DNA of 50,251 nt from Desulfococcaceae bacterium (GCA_030145385.1 JAQYVU010000022.1:1-50251); one strand, 5' to 3'; shown: positions 16,076 through 26,030, numbered from the stretch's first letter. A program made the numbers and translations. Notes: generated by a model from the letters alone, not told the origin.

Positions 16076-17362
16076 ATGCAAGAGGCAGTCATTGTCAGTG
16101 GTGCAAGGACCCCGGTGGGCTCATTCGGCGGTGTTTTAAAAAGCGTTTCCGCGATTGAATTAGGTTCATTGGCCATTAATGAAGCAGTTAAACGAGCAGG
16201 TTTGCGGCCGGTAATTAGTGATGAAATGAAAGCGGTTGGCCCGGATAAATTGAAAGATCAGGGCAAAATCGATCTGGAGAGTAAGCTGGAAGAGTGGGAT
16301 AGCAATGCCACGCCGTTTGTTGTGGATGAAGTGATTATGGGAAATGTCCTTATGGCCGCCCAGGGCCAGAATCCGGCCCGCCAGACCATGATTCGTGCCG
16401 GAATCCCCAAAGAAACCCCGGCATTTACCATTAATAAAGTCTGTGCTTCCGGACTTAAGGCCATTGCGCTGGGCGCATCTTCCATTATGTGCGGAGAAGC
16501 GGATGTAATCATTGCCGGCGGGCAGGAGTGTATGAGTATGGCGCCCATGGCGTTGCCAAAAGCCCGGTGGGGGCACCGGATGGAAGTGACCGGTAAGGGG
16601 GAACTTTATGATCTGATGGTCTATGACGGCCTTTATGAAATCTTTTACGGCTACCATATGGGCGTCACCGCGGAAAACATTGCTGAAAAATATAATATCT
16701 CCCGCCAGGAGCAGGATGAACTGTCCCTGCTCAGCCACAACCGTGCCTTGGGTGCGATCAAAGACGGCACGTTTGCCAGAGAAATCGTTCCGGTGGTAAT
16801 CAAGGGGCGCAAGGGCGATGTGGTCGTGGATACGGATGAACGTCCCATGGAAACCAGTATGGAAAAAATGGCCAAACTGCGGCCGGTCTTCAAAAAAGAC
16901 GGCAGCGTCACCGCCGGCAATGCTTCCGGTATTAATGACGGGGCCGCCGCCGTGGTGATGATGAGTAAAGCCAAGGCAAATGAGATGGGCTTAGAAGTTC
17001 TGGCAACCGTTAAGGCCTTTGCCGGCGGCGGAATGGATCCGGCATATATGGGGCTCGGTCCGATTCCGGCCATCCGGAAGGTATTGAAGAAAACGTCTAT
17101 GAACATCAAGGATATTGATGTGATTGAACTTAATGAAGCCTTTGCCTCTCAGGCCATTGCCTGCATGCGGGAGCTGGAAATTCCCGTTGATAAGCCCAAC
17201 CAGGTGGGCAGCGGTGTTTCTCTTGGTCATCCGATTGGATGTACGGGCGCACGCCAGATGGTGACCTGTCTGAACCTGATGAAGCAAAATCAGTTAAACA
17301 CCGGCCTGATTTCCATGTGCATCGGCGGCGGCATGGGGATGGCCATGATTATAGAAGCATAA
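16076..17362 (+). CDS. Acetyl-CoA acetyltransferase (thiolase) with N-terminal-domain insertion
   Basis: The 428-residue thiolase has active-site C123 in NKVCASGLKAI, H385 in GHPIGCTGARQ and C415 in CIGGGMGMAM, all intact. The enzyme condenses or cleaves acetoacetyl-CoA, in fatty acid or butyrate-type metabolism. The nucleophilic Cys is normally near residue 90. Here about 34 extra residues (roughly 42-76, RPVISDEMKAVGPDKLKD.., KLEEWDSNATP) are inserted before DEVIMGNVLMAAQGQNPARQ. A strong GGGAGGA site precedes ATG 16076, and 250 bp of AT-rich DNA upstream probably holds the promoter. A tiny membrane-protein gene follows after 24 bp. Confidence 0.95.
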   Translation: MQEAVIVSGARTPVGSFGGVLKSVSAIELGSLAINEAVKRAGLRPVISDEMKAVGPDKLKDQGKIDLESKLEEWDSNATPFVVDEVIMGNVLMAAQGQNPARQTMIRAGIPKETPAFTINKVCASGLKAIALGASSIMCGEADVIIAGGQECMSMAPMALPKARWGHRMEVTGKGELYDLMVYDGLYEIFYGYHMGVTAENIAEKYNISRQEQDELSLLSHNRALGAIKDGTFAREIVPVVIKGRKGDVVVDTDERPMETSMEKMAKLRPVFKKDGSVTAGNASGINDGAAAVVMMSKAKANEMGLEVLATVKAFAGGGMDPAYMGLGPIPAIRKVLKKTSMNIKDIDVIELNEAFASQAIACMRELEIPVDKPNQVGSGVSLGHPIGCTGARQMVTCLNLMKQNQLNTGLISMCIGGGMGMAMIIEA

Positions 17363-17386
17363 TTTTACGGAATAAGGAGATAGTAA

Positions 17387-17551
17387 ATGGAGATGTCAGC
17401 AATCAGCAGAAAAGTGGGCACAATGGTTCTGATGGGTGTCCCGGTAATTGTCGGCGGTGGTATTGTATATTTTGCATTTGGAAATTTTACAACGCTGATC
17501 GTCTATGAAGTGATCTTGGGGTTAGCCTCGCTCGGATTTATCAGTAAATAA
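17387..17551 (+). CDS. 54-residue membrane protein downstream of thiolase
   Basis: A short frame with a strong AAGGAGA ribosome site 7 nt ahead of ATG begins MEMSAISRKVG. It continues with one long hydrophobic segment (about 12-31, MVLMGVPVIVGGGIVYFAF) and a second weaker one (about 35-52, TTLIVYEVILGLASLGF), ending FISK. It starts 24 bp after the thiolase stop and is very likely in the same transcript. No family is recognised. The clean ribosome site and the two membrane segments support a real gene. Confidence 0.65.
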   Translation: MEMSAISRKVGTMVLMGVPVIVGGGIVYFAFGNFTTLIVYEVILGLASLGFISK

Positions 17552-17737
17552 TAAACAAATAGTTAATTAAATAATTAGATATTTCCTGAAAAGAAATGTG
17601 AGTGAAAGATCGGGAAAATTTATAAAGTCAAGGTTTAAGAGCCGCGCAATGCCTTTTATGAAGGTCTTGCAGGGACATCACGGAAGCGCTTGTAAAACAC
17701 ATTGTAATACCCGAAGTTTTTTTGAGCAGGAGAGGCT

Positions 17738-20239
17738 ATGAGTCAGGTCGAAGAAAGAAGAGAAGAGGTCAGTATTGAAAAAGAGATGAAGCAGTCGTAT
17801 CTGGATTATGCGATGAGCGTCATCATCGGAAGAGCGCTCCCGGATGTTCGGGATGGCTTAAAGCCCGTGCATCGTCGGATTCTTTTTGCCATGAGCGAAT
17901 TGAGAAACGATTGGAATAAGCCAAACAAGAAATCGGCAAGAATCGTCGGTGATGTGATTGGTAAGTATCATCCCCATGGAGATTCAGCGGTATATGACGC
18001 CCTGGTCCGAATGGCCCAGACATTTTCCTTAAGATATCCCATGGTCAAAGGGCAGGGGAACTTCGGATCAGTGGATGGGGATCCGCCGGCGGCTATGCGG
18101 TACACGGAAGTCCGGATGATGCGCCTGGCGCATGAAATGCTGGCGGACATTGATAAGGAAACGGTTGATTTTACTGTCAACTACGATGAAACGCTGGAAG
18201 AGCCGGAGGTCCTGCCGTCAAAAATCCCCTCATTGCTGCTCAACGGATCATCCGGTATTGCTGTGGGCATGGCAACCAATATCCCGCCGCATAACCTGAC
18301 GGAATTGTGTAATGCGATCAAAGCCTTGATTGATAATCCGGATATTGAATTTGAAGATTTGATTCAGCACCTGACCGGCCCTGATTTTCCGACCGGCGGT
18401 ATCATTTACGGCAACCAGGGCATTATTGACGCCTACCGGACGGGACGGGGCAAGCTCCGGATCCGGGCCAAGGTGGAAATCGAGCAGGATTCAAAATCCA
18501 AGTCAGAAATAATTATTGTCCGGGAACTTCCCTACCAGGTCAACAAGGCAAATCTGGTTTTAAAGATTGCGCAGTTGATCAAGGACAAACAGCTGGAAGG
18601 GGTAAGGTATGTCAGGGATGAATCCGACAAGGACGGCATCCGTATTGCCATTGCTTTAAAAAGGGATCAGATCCCCGAAGTCATTCTTAATCAGCTGTAT
18701 AAGCATACAGCACTTCAGCATAATTTCGGAATCATATTTCTGGCAGTGGTCAACAAGCGGCCTCAGGTGATGTGTTTAAAGGAAATCCTTGAGCATTTTA
18801 TCATCCACAGAAAAGAGATCATTATCCGCCGGACCCGTTTTGAACTGAGAAAAGCCGAAGCCCGGGCCCATATTCTCGAAGGTTTGATTGTTGCTTTAGA
18901 TAACCTGGATGAAGTCGTGGCGCTGATCAGAAATTCCAAGTCTCCGGCGGAAGCCAAAGAGCAGCTGATGCGCCGGTTTGAGCTGAGCGAAATTCAGGCC
19001 CAGGCAATCCTGGATATGCGCCTGCAGCGTTTAACCGGTCTTGAAAGGGATAAAATCAAGCATGAGCATATTGAAATTTTAAAGGATATTGCCCGCTTTC
19101 AGGAGATCCTGTCCAGCGAACGGATTGTCTTGAATCTTATCAAGGACGATCTGGCTGAAATGCAGGAGTTGTACGGGGATGAACGCCGGACCATGATCGT
19201 TGCGGAATCTAAAGAAATCACCATGGAGGATATGATTGCCGAGGAAGACATGGTGGTAACGATTTCAAACAGCGGATATATTAAACGGAATCCCATTACC
19301 ATGTACCAGCAGCAGCACCGGGGCGGAAAAGGCAAAACCGGGATGGGAACCAAGGACGAGGATTTTGTTGAACATTTATTTGTTGCCTCAACCCATCATA
19401 CCTTTTTGTTTTTTACGAATCTGGGACGCCTCTACTGGTGCAAGGTATATGATCTTCCCCAGAGCAGCCGGACCAGTCGCGGCAAGGCGGTTGTCAACTT
19501 ATTAAATCTGGGGCCTGATGAAAAACTGGCCACCGTTCTGGCCGTTCCGAATTTTGAGCCGGGCAATCATGTGATTATGGCCACACGACTGGGCGTTGTT
19601 AAAAAAACGGATATTATGTCATACAGCCGGCCGCGTGCCGGCGGGATCATTGCCGTTAACTTAAGGGAAGATGATGAGCTGATAGCGGCCCGGATGACGG
19701 ACGGAACCCAGAACGTATTCTTATGTTCATCGCTGGGTAAATCCATCCGGTTCCATGAATCCGATGTGCGTCCCACCGGACGGACCGCCAGCGGTGTCCG
19801 GGGTCTTAATCTGGGTAAAGATGATCACCTGGTGGGTATGGAGGTATTGTCCCACGGTCAGACGCTGTTTACAGCCACAGAAAACGGTTATGGAAAACGG
19901 ACGCTGATTGATGAATATCCGGTCCAGAAACGCGGCGGAAAAGGCGTTATCACCATTAAAACGAGCGTCCGAAACGGTCGTGTCATGACCATTCTGGCTG
20001 TGGATGAAGAAGATGAAGTTATGCTGATCACGGATATCGGAAAAATTATCCGGCTGCAGATTGCCGGTATATCGGTTATCAGCCGGAACACCCAGGGCGT
20101 GCGGCTCATGGTTATGGATCCTGCGGAACGGCTGGTCGGTGCGGCAAGACTTGTCGAGAATGGTGATGGTGAGAATGGTGAGGCTTCTGAGAGTGCTGAT
20201 GGGGCCGAACCTGCTGATGGTTTTGAGAAGGAAGATTAA
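17738..20239 (+). CDS. gyrA: DNA gyrase subunit A
   Basis: The 833-residue type II topoisomerase subunit introduces negative supercoils together with GyrB. The catalytic tyrosine is Y122 in [10 protein letters not shown]. The quinolone-resistance region is wild type, with S83 and D87 in HGDSAVYD at E. coli numbering. The GyrA box appears as [11 protein letters not shown], which distinguishes GyrA from ParC. The C-terminal beta-pinwheel blades repeat LFFTN / VFLCSS / TLFTATENG / VMLITD segments. The tail is acidic ([17 protein letters not shown]). A GAGCAGGAGAGG site precedes ATG 17738. gpsA starts one base after the stop, giving an unusual gyrA-gpsA couple. Confidence 0.98.
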   Translation: MSQVEERREEVSIEKEMKQSYLDYAMSVIIGRALPDVRDGLKPVHRRILFAMSELRNDWNKPNKKSARIVGDVIGKYHPHGDSAVYDALVRMAQTFSLRYPMVKGQGNFGSVDGDPPAAMRYTEVRMMRLAHEMLADIDKETVDFTVNYDETLEEPEVLPSKIPSLLLNGSSGIAVGMATNIPPHNLTELCNAIKALIDNPDIEFEDLIQHLTGPDFPTGGIIYGNQGIIDAYRTGRGKLRIRAKVEIEQDSKSKSEIIIVRELPYQVNKANLVLKIAQLIKDKQLEGVRYVRDESDKDGIRIAIALKRDQIPEVILNQLYKHTALQHNFGIIFLAVVNKRPQVMCLKEILEHFIIHRKEIIIRRTRFELRKAEARAHILEGLIVALDNLDEVVALIRNSKSPAEAKEQLMRRFELSEIQAQAILDMRLQRLTGLERDKIKHEHIEILKDIARFQEILSSERIVLNLIKDDLAEMQELYGDERRTMIVAESKEITMEDMIAEEDMVVTISNSGYIKRNPITMYQQQHRGGKGKTGMGTKDEDFVEHLFVASTHHTFLFFTNLGRLYWCKVYDLPQSSRTSRGKAVVNLLNLGPDEKLATVLAVPNFEPGNHVIMATRLGVVKKTDIMSYSRPRAGGIIAVNLREDDELIAARMTDGTQNVFLCSSLGKSIRFHESDVRPTGRTASGVRGLNLGKDDHLVGMEVLSHGQTLFTATENGYGKRTLIDEYPVQKRGGKGVITIKTSVRNGRVMTILAVDEEDEVMLITDIGKIIRLQIAGISVISRNTQGVRLMVMDPAERLVGAARLVENGDGENGEASESADGAEPADGFEKED

Positions 20240-20240
20240 T

Positions 20241-21257
20241 ATGGATGCTGAAGCCGCAAGAATCGGCGTGGTTGGCGCCGGCAGCTGGGGAACAGCGCTG
20301 GCAAGCCTGCTCGGCATGAAGGGGTATCGGGTTGAGCTGTGGGTTTATGAAAAGGAAGTAAGAGACAGCATTGCCGATTCTCATGAGAATAAACTGTTTC
20401 TGCCGGAAATTCCCCTTTCGGAAAATATCGTGCCGTCGAATGATATTGCCGGTGTTGTGTCGGACAAAGATCTGGTTCTTGTGGTGGTCCCCTCCCATGT
20501 CATGAGAGAAACCGCTTTAAAGTTTGCGCCATATCTGTCTGATCAGACAATACTGGTATCTGCGTCAAAAGGCATCGAAAACAAAACCCATTTAACCATG
20601 ACCGGCGTGCTGGAAGACGTGCTGCCGGACGCGTTCAAAAACAGGCTGGCAGTGCTTTCCGGACCGAGTTTTGGGCGGGAGGTGGCTAAAAAAGTGCCGA
20701 CTGTTGTTACGGCGGCGTCTTCAGATCCATCTGTGGCGATGTTCGTTCAGAATGTTTTTGTGACCCCGTTTTTCAGGGTATACACCAATGACGACATGAT
20801 GGGTGTGGAACTGGGGGGGGCGGTTAAAAACGTCATTGCCATCGCATCCGGAATCATCGATGGCCTTTGTCTGGGCTTAAATACCCGGGCGGCATTAATT
20901 ACCCGGGGGCTCACCGAGATGCGCCGTCTGGGCGTGCGGCTTGGTGCAAATCCACACACGTTTTCAGGTCTTGCGGGAATGGGCGATCTCATTCTGACCT
21001 GTACCGGTTCCCTCAGCCGCAACCATACCGTGGGCAAACTGATTGGAGAAGGCAATAAGTTAAATGATATTCTGGCGGATATGAAAATGGTGGCCGAAGG
21101 CGTAAAGACTGCAAAATCGGTGCGGAACCTTTCCATTCGGGTCGGTGTTGACATGCCGATTTCACATGCGGTTTATAATATTCTTTATGAGGGGCTTTCT
21201 CCGGAAAAAGCAGTTTTCCAGCTGATGACAAGGGATCTTAAGGACGAAATGGACTGA
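20241..21257 (+). CDS. gpsA: Glycerol-3-phosphate dehydrogenase [NAD(P)+]
   Basis: The 338-residue enzyme reduces dihydroxyacetone phosphate to sn-glycerol 3-phosphate for phospholipid synthesis. The dinucleotide motif is IGVVGAGSWGTAL at the N-terminus. Further family segments are SASKGIE, LSGPSFGREVA, GGAVKNVIAIASGI with the catalytic lysine, and GLAGMGDLILTC. An upstream frame could extend into gyrA. I place the start at 20241 because AAGGAAG lies just before it and the protein then begins right at the Rossmann fold. The stop TGA (21255-21257) overlaps repeat copy E. Confidence 0.97.
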   Translation: MDAEAARIGVVGAGSWGTALASLLGMKGYRVELWVYEKEVRDSIADSHENKLFLPEIPLSENIVPSNDIAGVVSDKDLVLVVVPSHVMRETALKFAPYLSDQTILVSASKGIENKTHLTMTGVLEDVLPDAFKNRLAVLSGPSFGREVAKKVPTVVTAASSDPSVAMFVQNVFVTPFFRVYTNDDMMGVELGGAVKNVIAIASGIIDGLCLGLNTRAALITRGLTEMRRLGVRLGANPHTFSGLAGMGDLILTCTGSLSRNHTVGKLIGEGNKLNDILADMKMVAEGVKTAKSVRNLSIRVGVDMPISHAVYNILYEGLSPEKAVFQLMTRDLKDEMD

Positions 21258-21393
21258 TGGCTTCGTAAAAAAGCCAACTTCTATTCTTGTTGTGGGTTGC
21301 GCTTTATCCTTCGTCGCGCAACGACCATTTGTACGCCTCGCTCCTCGGGACTCGCACGCCTTGCCAAATTTTTATAAGAATGGTGACTTTTTT
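21256..21393. repeat. Dispersed inverted-repeat element, copy E
   Basis: It begins GATGGCTTCGTAAAAAAGCC, sharing the GA of the gpsA stop codon. The middle contains TTATCCTTCGTCGCGCAACG and GTACGCCTCGCTCCTCGG, matching copies C and D. The right end is diverged (TTTTTATAAGAATGGTGAC). It fills most of the gap between gpsA and radC. Confidence 0.75.
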
Positions 21394-21435
21394 TCATTGC
21401 GATTAATCAGAGAAGTTAAGAGGTGACCGGTAAAA

Positions 21436-22158
21436 ATGGTAAAAGATGCCTCAAAACATAAGGGTGAGGGGCACCGGCAGCGTCTCCGGGACAAGTTTAT
21501 GGATTCCGGTTTAAACGGATTCCATGATTATGAAGTCATTGAGCTGCTCCTTACACTTGCAACTCCCCGAAAAGACTGCAAGGAATCTGCAAAGGCCGTT
21601 CTCCAAAAGTTTGAGACGCTCCAGGGGGTATTTGAGGCCTCGGTGAATGATTTGTGCACAGTGGACGGGATCGGCCCGAAAAATGCCTTGGGTATTAAGC
21701 TGATTCAATCGGTGGCCGACCGGTATCTGGAAAAAAAAGTGATCGGCAAGGAGCCTGTGAGTAATTCAAGGGCGTTGTTTGATTACCTGTACCTTTCTAT
21801 GGGATCAAAAGACAGGGAATGTTTCAAGGTCCTTTTTTTAGATGCCAAGAATCGGGTGACTGCGGTTGAAACCCTTTTTACCGGCACATTGACGGCCAGT
21901 TCGGTTTATCCGCGGGAAGTGGTTCGGGCAGCACTGGACCGGAGTGCGGCAGCCCTGATTTTTGCTCACAATCATCCGTCCGGTGAATCGGAACCGTCCC
22001 CGGCGGATTATTCAATTACCCGCCAGCTGCTTTTTGCCTGTCAGACTGTGGGAATAACCGTTCATGAGCACATTGTTATCGGCAATAATCAGTATTTCAG
22101 CTTTGCGGATCAGGGGCATATTGCTCAGATGAATCGCGAGTACCGTAAAAATGAGTAA
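21436..22158 (+). CDS. radC: RadC-family JAMM/MPN+ protein
   Basis: The 240-residue protein has the N-terminal RadC UPF0758 helix-hairpin-helix portion (GHRQRLRDKF, HDYEVIELLL, DGIGPKNALGIKL). A C-terminal JAMM metalloprotease-like domain follows, with HNHPSGESEPSPAD (H178, H180, D191 as zinc ligands). RadC was once linked to DNA repair, but its true role is uncertain. Length is slightly above the usual 220-230. An AGAGGTGACC site precedes ATG 21436. It is followed at 15 bp by the small 4-Cys gene. Confidence 0.93.
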   Translation: MVKDASKHKGEGHRQRLRDKFMDSGLNGFHDYEVIELLLTLATPRKDCKESAKAVLQKFETLQGVFEASVNDLCTVDGIGPKNALGIKLIQSVADRYLEKKVIGKEPVSNSRALFDYLYLSMGSKDRECFKVLFLDAKNRVTAVETLFTGTLTASSVYPREVVRAALDRSAAALIFAHNHPSGESEPSPADYSITRQLLFACQTVGITVHEHIVIGNNQYFSFADQGHIAQMNREYRKNE

Positions 22159-22173
22159 AGGGCATTAATCTCC

Positions 22174-22443
22174 ATGGAACGAGATCCAGATAAGCCGGAT
22201 TGTTTCGGGGTTATCGATATTGTTTTTCCGATGCATGACGACGGATTGCGGCATTCGCCGGAAAGCTGTATGGCGTGCTCTTATAAAACCGAATGCCTGC
22301 GGACGGCCATTCAAAATCCGGACGGTCTTCAAGTTCAGGAGGAAATCGTGGACCGGGCCTATGAATCCAAAAATATCAGTTTTCTGCAGCGGTGGTCGAA
22401 ACGAAAGTATATTCATAAGATTAAACATAAAAAAAGTGAATAA
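22174..22443 (+). CDS. Small 4-Cys hypothetical protein
   Basis: The 89-residue protein has Cys at 10, 32, 35 and 41 (the cluster reads SCMACSYKTECLR), His at 21 and 27, and a very basic C-terminus (RWSKRKYIHKIKHKKSE). The Cys spacing suggests a small metal site, perhaps zinc or Fe-S. It lies tightly between radC (15 bp) and pgk (25 bp) in the same direction, so it is probably in the same transcript. No family name can be given. Support comes from the close packing and the coherent Cys motif. Confidence 0.65.
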   Translation: MERDPDKPDCFGVIDIVFPMHDDGLRHSPESCMACSYKTECLRTAIQNPDGLQVQEEIVDRAYESKNISFLQRWSKRKYIHKIKHKKSE

Positions 22444-22468
22444 AGTCAGTATATGAAAGGAAGTTTTC

Positions 22469-23653
22469 ATGCGTTCTATTAAGGATCTGGATGTTTCAGG
22501 TAAAAAAGTGCTGGTGCGGGTGGACTTTAATGTACCCATGGATAAACATCAGAATATCACGGATGATACGCGAATCCGCTCTGTTTTATCAACACTTCGG
22601 TATGTTCTGGATAATAACGGCACCCTGATTATCATGTCCCATATGGGCCGGCCAAAAGGAAAAGTCGTGCCGGAACTGAGCCTGACACCGGTGGCAAAAC
22701 GTCTGGGAAGACTTCTTCAGCAGAACATCAAAATGGCGCCGGACTGTATCGGACCTGACGTAAAAAAAATGGTCGATGAAATGAATACCGGCGACATTCT
22801 GCTGCTTGAAAACTTAAGGTTTTATCCGGGAGAACAGGCCAATGATGAAGCGTTTGCCCGCGAACTCGCATCAATATGCGATATTTACATCAACAATGCG
22901 TTTGCGGTTTCCCACCGGGAGCACGCGTCTGTTGCTGCCATCACAAAATTTGCGCCTCAGTCGGCGGCCGGATTTCTGCTGATAAAGGAGCTGGATTATT
23001 TTCACGCGGCCATGGATAACCCCCGGCGTCCGCTGGTCGCGATTGTCGGCGGTGCAAAGGTTTCAAGCAAGCTGGGTGCGCTGAAAAACATGTTGGGCCG
23101 GGTGAACAAATTCATTATCGGCGGTGCCATGGCCAATACTTTTTTAAAAAGCCAGGGGTATAATCTTGGAAAATCCATGGTGGAAGAAGATCTGGTTGAA
23201 GAAGCCGGAGAAATCATGAAACGGGCCATCAGCGAGGGGATCAAGTTTTACTTGCCCGTGGACGCGGTAGTGGCCAGCGAGATTGATCCGGAGGCTGAGT
23301 CAAAGATTGTCCCCATCCAGGAAATTCCGGAGGACTGGATGGCCCTTGATATCGGTCCGGCCTCATCCCGGCTGTTTGCGGAAGTCTTAGATGATGCCAA
23401 AACCATTGTCTGGAACGGGCCCATGGGGATATTTGAAATGGATGCGTTCAGCCGGGGAACGGTTTCCATGGTCCACAGTGTTGCCAATTCCTATGCATTA
23501 ACCATTGTCGGGGGCGGTGATACGGATGTCGCGGTTCATTCAACCGGTCAGAGCGACCGGTTTTCGTATATTTCAACCGGCGGCGGCGCATTTCTATACC
23601 TGATGGAAGGCAAAATATTGCCGGGGGTTGCGGCATTGAACAATTTGAAATAG
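22469..23653 (+). CDS. pgk: Phosphoglycerate kinase
   Basis: The 394-residue glycolytic/gluconeogenic enzyme interconverts 1,3-bisphosphoglycerate and 3-phosphoglycerate with ADP/ATP. It has the N-terminal signature [12 protein letters not shown], then [19 protein letters not shown], and [12 protein letters not shown]. The glycine-rich nucleotide region follows: [21 protein letters not shown], and GGGDTDVAV. Length matches the family (about 390-400). An AAAGGAAG site precedes the ATG. The next gene starts on the base after the stop. Confidence 0.98.
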   Translation: MRSIKDLDVSGKKVLVRVDFNVPMDKHQNITDDTRIRSVLSTLRYVLDNNGTLIIMSHMGRPKGKVVPELSLTPVAKRLGRLLQQNIKMAPDCIGPDVKKMVDEMNTGDILLLENLRFYPGEQANDEAFARELASICDIYINNAFAVSHREHASVAAITKFAPQSAAGFLLIKELDYFHAAMDNPRRPLVAIVGGAKVSSKLGALKNMLGRVNKFIIGGAMANTFLKSQGYNLGKSMVEEDLVEEAGEIMKRAISEGIKFYLPVDAVVASEIDPEAESKIVPIQEIPEDWMALDIGPASSRLFAEVLDDAKTIVWNGPMGIFEMDAFSRGTVSMVHSVANSYALTIVGGGDTDVAVHSTGQSDRFSYISTGGGAFLYLMEGKILPGVAALNNLK

Positions 23654-24340
23654 ATGACTTCCCTTGTCATCAAATATAAAATTCAGATTCTGCTGCTCGC
23701 ATGTGTGGTTCTGGCGTTTGTTATGTTCAGAAATCAGCTGGTTGACCTGTATTTTATTTTGACGGACAGGCAAGGCATCAAGGATTTTATTGAATCCTGC
23801 GGGGCAGGAGCGCCGTTTGTGTTTATGGGCTTTCAGGTGGTGCAGGTCATGTTTGCGCCGGTTCCGGGTGAAATCAGCGGTTTTGTAGGCGGCTATCTTT
23901 TTGGGACCACGCTCGGATTTATTTATTCAAGTATTGGCCTGGCCGCAGGTTCGGCTATTAACTTCTGGATTGGCCGGGTCCTGGGATACCGGTTTGTCCG
24001 CAGAGTGGTTCCAAAAGCGAAATTGGAAAAGTTTGACACGTTTATTTCGCATCAGGGTGTGATTGTTCTTTTGTCTTTGTTTATATTCCCCGGTTTCCCA
24101 AAGGATTATCTGTGTCTTTTTCTTGGGATCACAACTCTGCCGTTTAAAATTTTTATTCTTCTGGCAGGGTTTGGAAGGATGCCGGGAACGTTGATGCTTA
24201 GTCTGCAGGGGGAGTTTTTATTTGCCCAAAATTACAAGGTGCTCGGGGCAATCGGTTTGATCTGTCTGCTAATTGTCGGGCTTGCCATCCGATATCGAAA
24301 GGCTGTTTACGCCTGGGCGGAGCAAATTAATAGAAGATAG
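23654..24340 (+). CDS. TVP38/TMEM64 (VTT-domain) membrane protein
   Basis: The 228-residue inner-membrane protein has a first helix at 9-26, then the VTT/DedA-like core. FAPVPGEISGFVGGYLFG is followed by a glycine-rich helix (AAGSAINFWIGRVLGY), FPGFPKDYLCLFLGIT and a terminal helix near 195-212. VTT proteins are polytopic with re-entrant loops; some act in lipid flipping or membrane homeostasis. The ATG follows the pgk TAG with no gap, so it is translationally coupled to pgk. Confidence 0.88.
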   Translation: MTSLVIKYKIQILLLACVVLAFVMFRNQLVDLYFILTDRQGIKDFIESCGAGAPFVFMGFQVVQVMFAPVPGEISGFVGGYLFGTTLGFIYSSIGLAAGSAINFWIGRVLGYRFVRRVVPKAKLEKFDTFISHQGVIVLLSLFIFPGFPKDYLCLFLGITTLPFKIFILLAGFGRMPGTLMLSLQGEFLFAQNYKVLGAIGLICLLIVGLAIRYRKAVYAWAEQINRR

Positions 24341-24361
24341 TCAATTATATCAGTTGACTAT
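24337..24361 (+). terminator. Weak hairpin after the pgk-VTT unit
   Basis: ATAGTCAA (24337-24344) pairs with TTGACTAT (24354-24361), an 8-bp AT-rich stem with a 9-nt loop, followed by only a short T run. It overlaps the end of the VTT gene. It could attenuate or mark the transcript end; the stem is weak. Confidence 0.3.
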
Positions 24362-24449
24362 TTGCCGTATTGGTGCTAAACGTCGAGAAGTAGCGCATTG
24401 GGGATTTTTCTGAAATTTTTTTTGATTTAAATTGAGTCAGGGGGCGTAG

Positions 24450-25511
24450 TTGTACTGGAGAATCAGAGACGAATTAAGCCTGTCAGAACGTTTAAGGCGT
24501 TCTTATTACAGGCTGTTGAGGGATGAGCTAAATCAATTCCTTCTGGACAAGGCATTGACATCCTCCTATCGGAATTTTGTCGAGAGAAATTTGCCTTACC
24601 CTTTTGTTGAACGCAGAGAACTCAAACCCCGCGCCAGGATTCCCAAGCTGGAATATGAATGTCAGAATTCGTTTCTGGTCATTTTTCTTGAAGACAGCAT
24701 CCCTCCGGAACATAAAAAATACATCCGGTTTTTTGATTCCAACAGAACGACCAAGACCAATCTGTTAAGATCAAAAACCCTTTCACTGGATTCGGATTTT
24801 GACCGGACCCAGAAATATCTGGAATCCGCTCATTTTTTTGATGTCTTTGATGAACTGCTTCCGGTGGACTATGCTCTGTTGATCCAGCGTGACCCCACGA
24901 AACAGTTAAGAAAAAACAGATACAGCATATCGCATTTTCATGTTCGGATTGACTGGCCGATCACTGAAGCGGCGGAAGATATGGCACGTGATCTTAGATA
25001 CATCTCAAAAGATCTGTATGAAAAAGGGGAAAAATACGCGGAAGACATTCAGAAAAAGTTTTTTGAATACTATTGCCTGCCGGAAATGGTCGGGGGGCGA
25101 CGGACGGCCGCAGTGGTTGCTGCCCAATACTTAAGGCGGATTCCATGCATTTCAACAATTTATGTGGCAAGCTCCGAATCCCGGGCACTGATTCGGTGTA
25201 CCGAACGAGGCGTGTCAAAATCCGTTCTGATCAAGCTCAGCAATAAAGAGATGGTCCATATCGCAGAAGCAAATAATATGACCTTGTCAATGTTAAAAAA
25301 ACATTACATGGTGGCAAAAGAAGGAAAGAGCGGTGTTTTTATTTTCAAGGCCACTTATGCGCCGACCGTTCATGCCCTGCCGCCTGAAGGCGGCAAACTG
25401 CGGGAGGTCGTTCCGGAGCCCTATTGGATGACGGTCGATTACCAGCAGATCCTGCCCAAAACCGGTGTGTGGGATTGGGCGCCCATAACTCACAATCTCA
25501 TCTATTCCTAA
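24450..25511 (+). CDS. Hypothetical protein, 353 residues
   Basis: I do not recognise the family. The product is soluble, without membrane segments. It is rich in Arg and Tyr near the N-terminus (RIRDELSLSERLRRSYYRLLRDEL) and has ISHFHVRIDWPI, GGRRTAAVVAAQYLRRIP and VYVASSE-like beta segments further on. The start is TTG at 24450, chosen because AGGGGG (24439-24444) lies 5 nt before it and no ATG near the start is better placed. It is separated by 109 bp from the VTT gene and meets the convergent acetyltransferase 4 bp after its stop. Confidence 0.75.
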   Translation: MYWRIRDELSLSERLRRSYYRLLRDELNQFLLDKALTSSYRNFVERNLPYPFVERRELKPRARIPKLEYECQNSFLVIFLEDSIPPEHKKYIRFFDSNRTTKTNLLRSKTLSLDSDFDRTQKYLESAHFFDVFDELLPVDYALLIQRDPTKQLRKNRYSISHFHVRIDWPITEAAEDMARDLRYISKDLYEKGEKYAEDIQKKFFEYYCLPEMVGGRRTAAVVAAQYLRRIPCISTIYVASSESRALIRCTERGVSKSVLIKLSNKEMVHIAEANNMTLSMLKKHYMVAKEGKSGVFIFKATYAPTVHALPPEGGKLREVVPEPYWMTVDYQQILPKTGVWDWAPITHNLIYS

Positions 25512-25514
25512 GCG

Positions 25515-25976
25515 TTATTCCAGATTTTTAATCATGGCGGTTTCGTCGCAATCCGGGAACTTGACGCAGTGGATGCAGTCGGCCCAGATTTTTAAAGGCA
25601 GGTCGGCTTTATCAATTTTTATAAAACCGAATTTTTCAAAAAAAGACGGCTTATATGTCAGTGTAAATAACGATTTAATTTTGTATTGTTTGGCCTCTTC
25701 AAACACATTTTCAATCAGCTGCCTGCCGATGGATTTTCCAACAACATCTTCGCGGACAGCCAGGGAACGAATTTCCGCGAGATCCTCCCAGCAGAACTGC
25801 AATGCACAGCACCCGATAATTTTTGTCGTGTTTTGAGGTTCCGTAAACACGGAAAAATCTCTTACATGATCGTAGAGTTTGCTCAACGGCCGGGCAAGAA
25901 GTTCCCCCTTGTCGCCGTAATACTTCAGCATGGCATGGATGCTTTTAATGTCTTCTATGGTAGCGTTTCTAATCAT
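25515..25976 (-). CDS. GNAT-family N-acetyltransferase (short ArgA-type)
   Basis: The 153-residue GNAT protein matches the short N-acetylglutamate-synthase-like group. It has IRNATIEDIKSIHAMLKYYG, then GCCALQFCWEDLAEIRSLAV, the acetyl-CoA loop VVGKSIGRQLIENVFEEA, TYKPSFFEKFGF, and the C-terminal IWADCIHCVKFPDCDETAM with three Cys. In many anaerobes this stand-alone form supplies N-acetylglutamate for arginine synthesis. That role here is by family similarity only; no arg genes are near. The 3' end meets the convergent hypothetical gene. Confidence 0.85.
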   Translation of the reverse strand: MIRNATIEDIKSIHAMLKYYGDKGELLARPLSKLYDHVRDFSVFTEPQNTTKIIGCCALQFCWEDLAEIRSLAVREDVVGKSIGRQLIENVFEEAKQYKIKSLFTLTYKPSFFEKFGFIKIDKADLPLKIWADCIHCVKFPDCDETAMIKNLE

Positions 25977-26030
25977 AGACGTTTTTTAGCGGTTATCTCT
26001 TATTAAATCAAGGTTTTTATGCGTCCTTCA

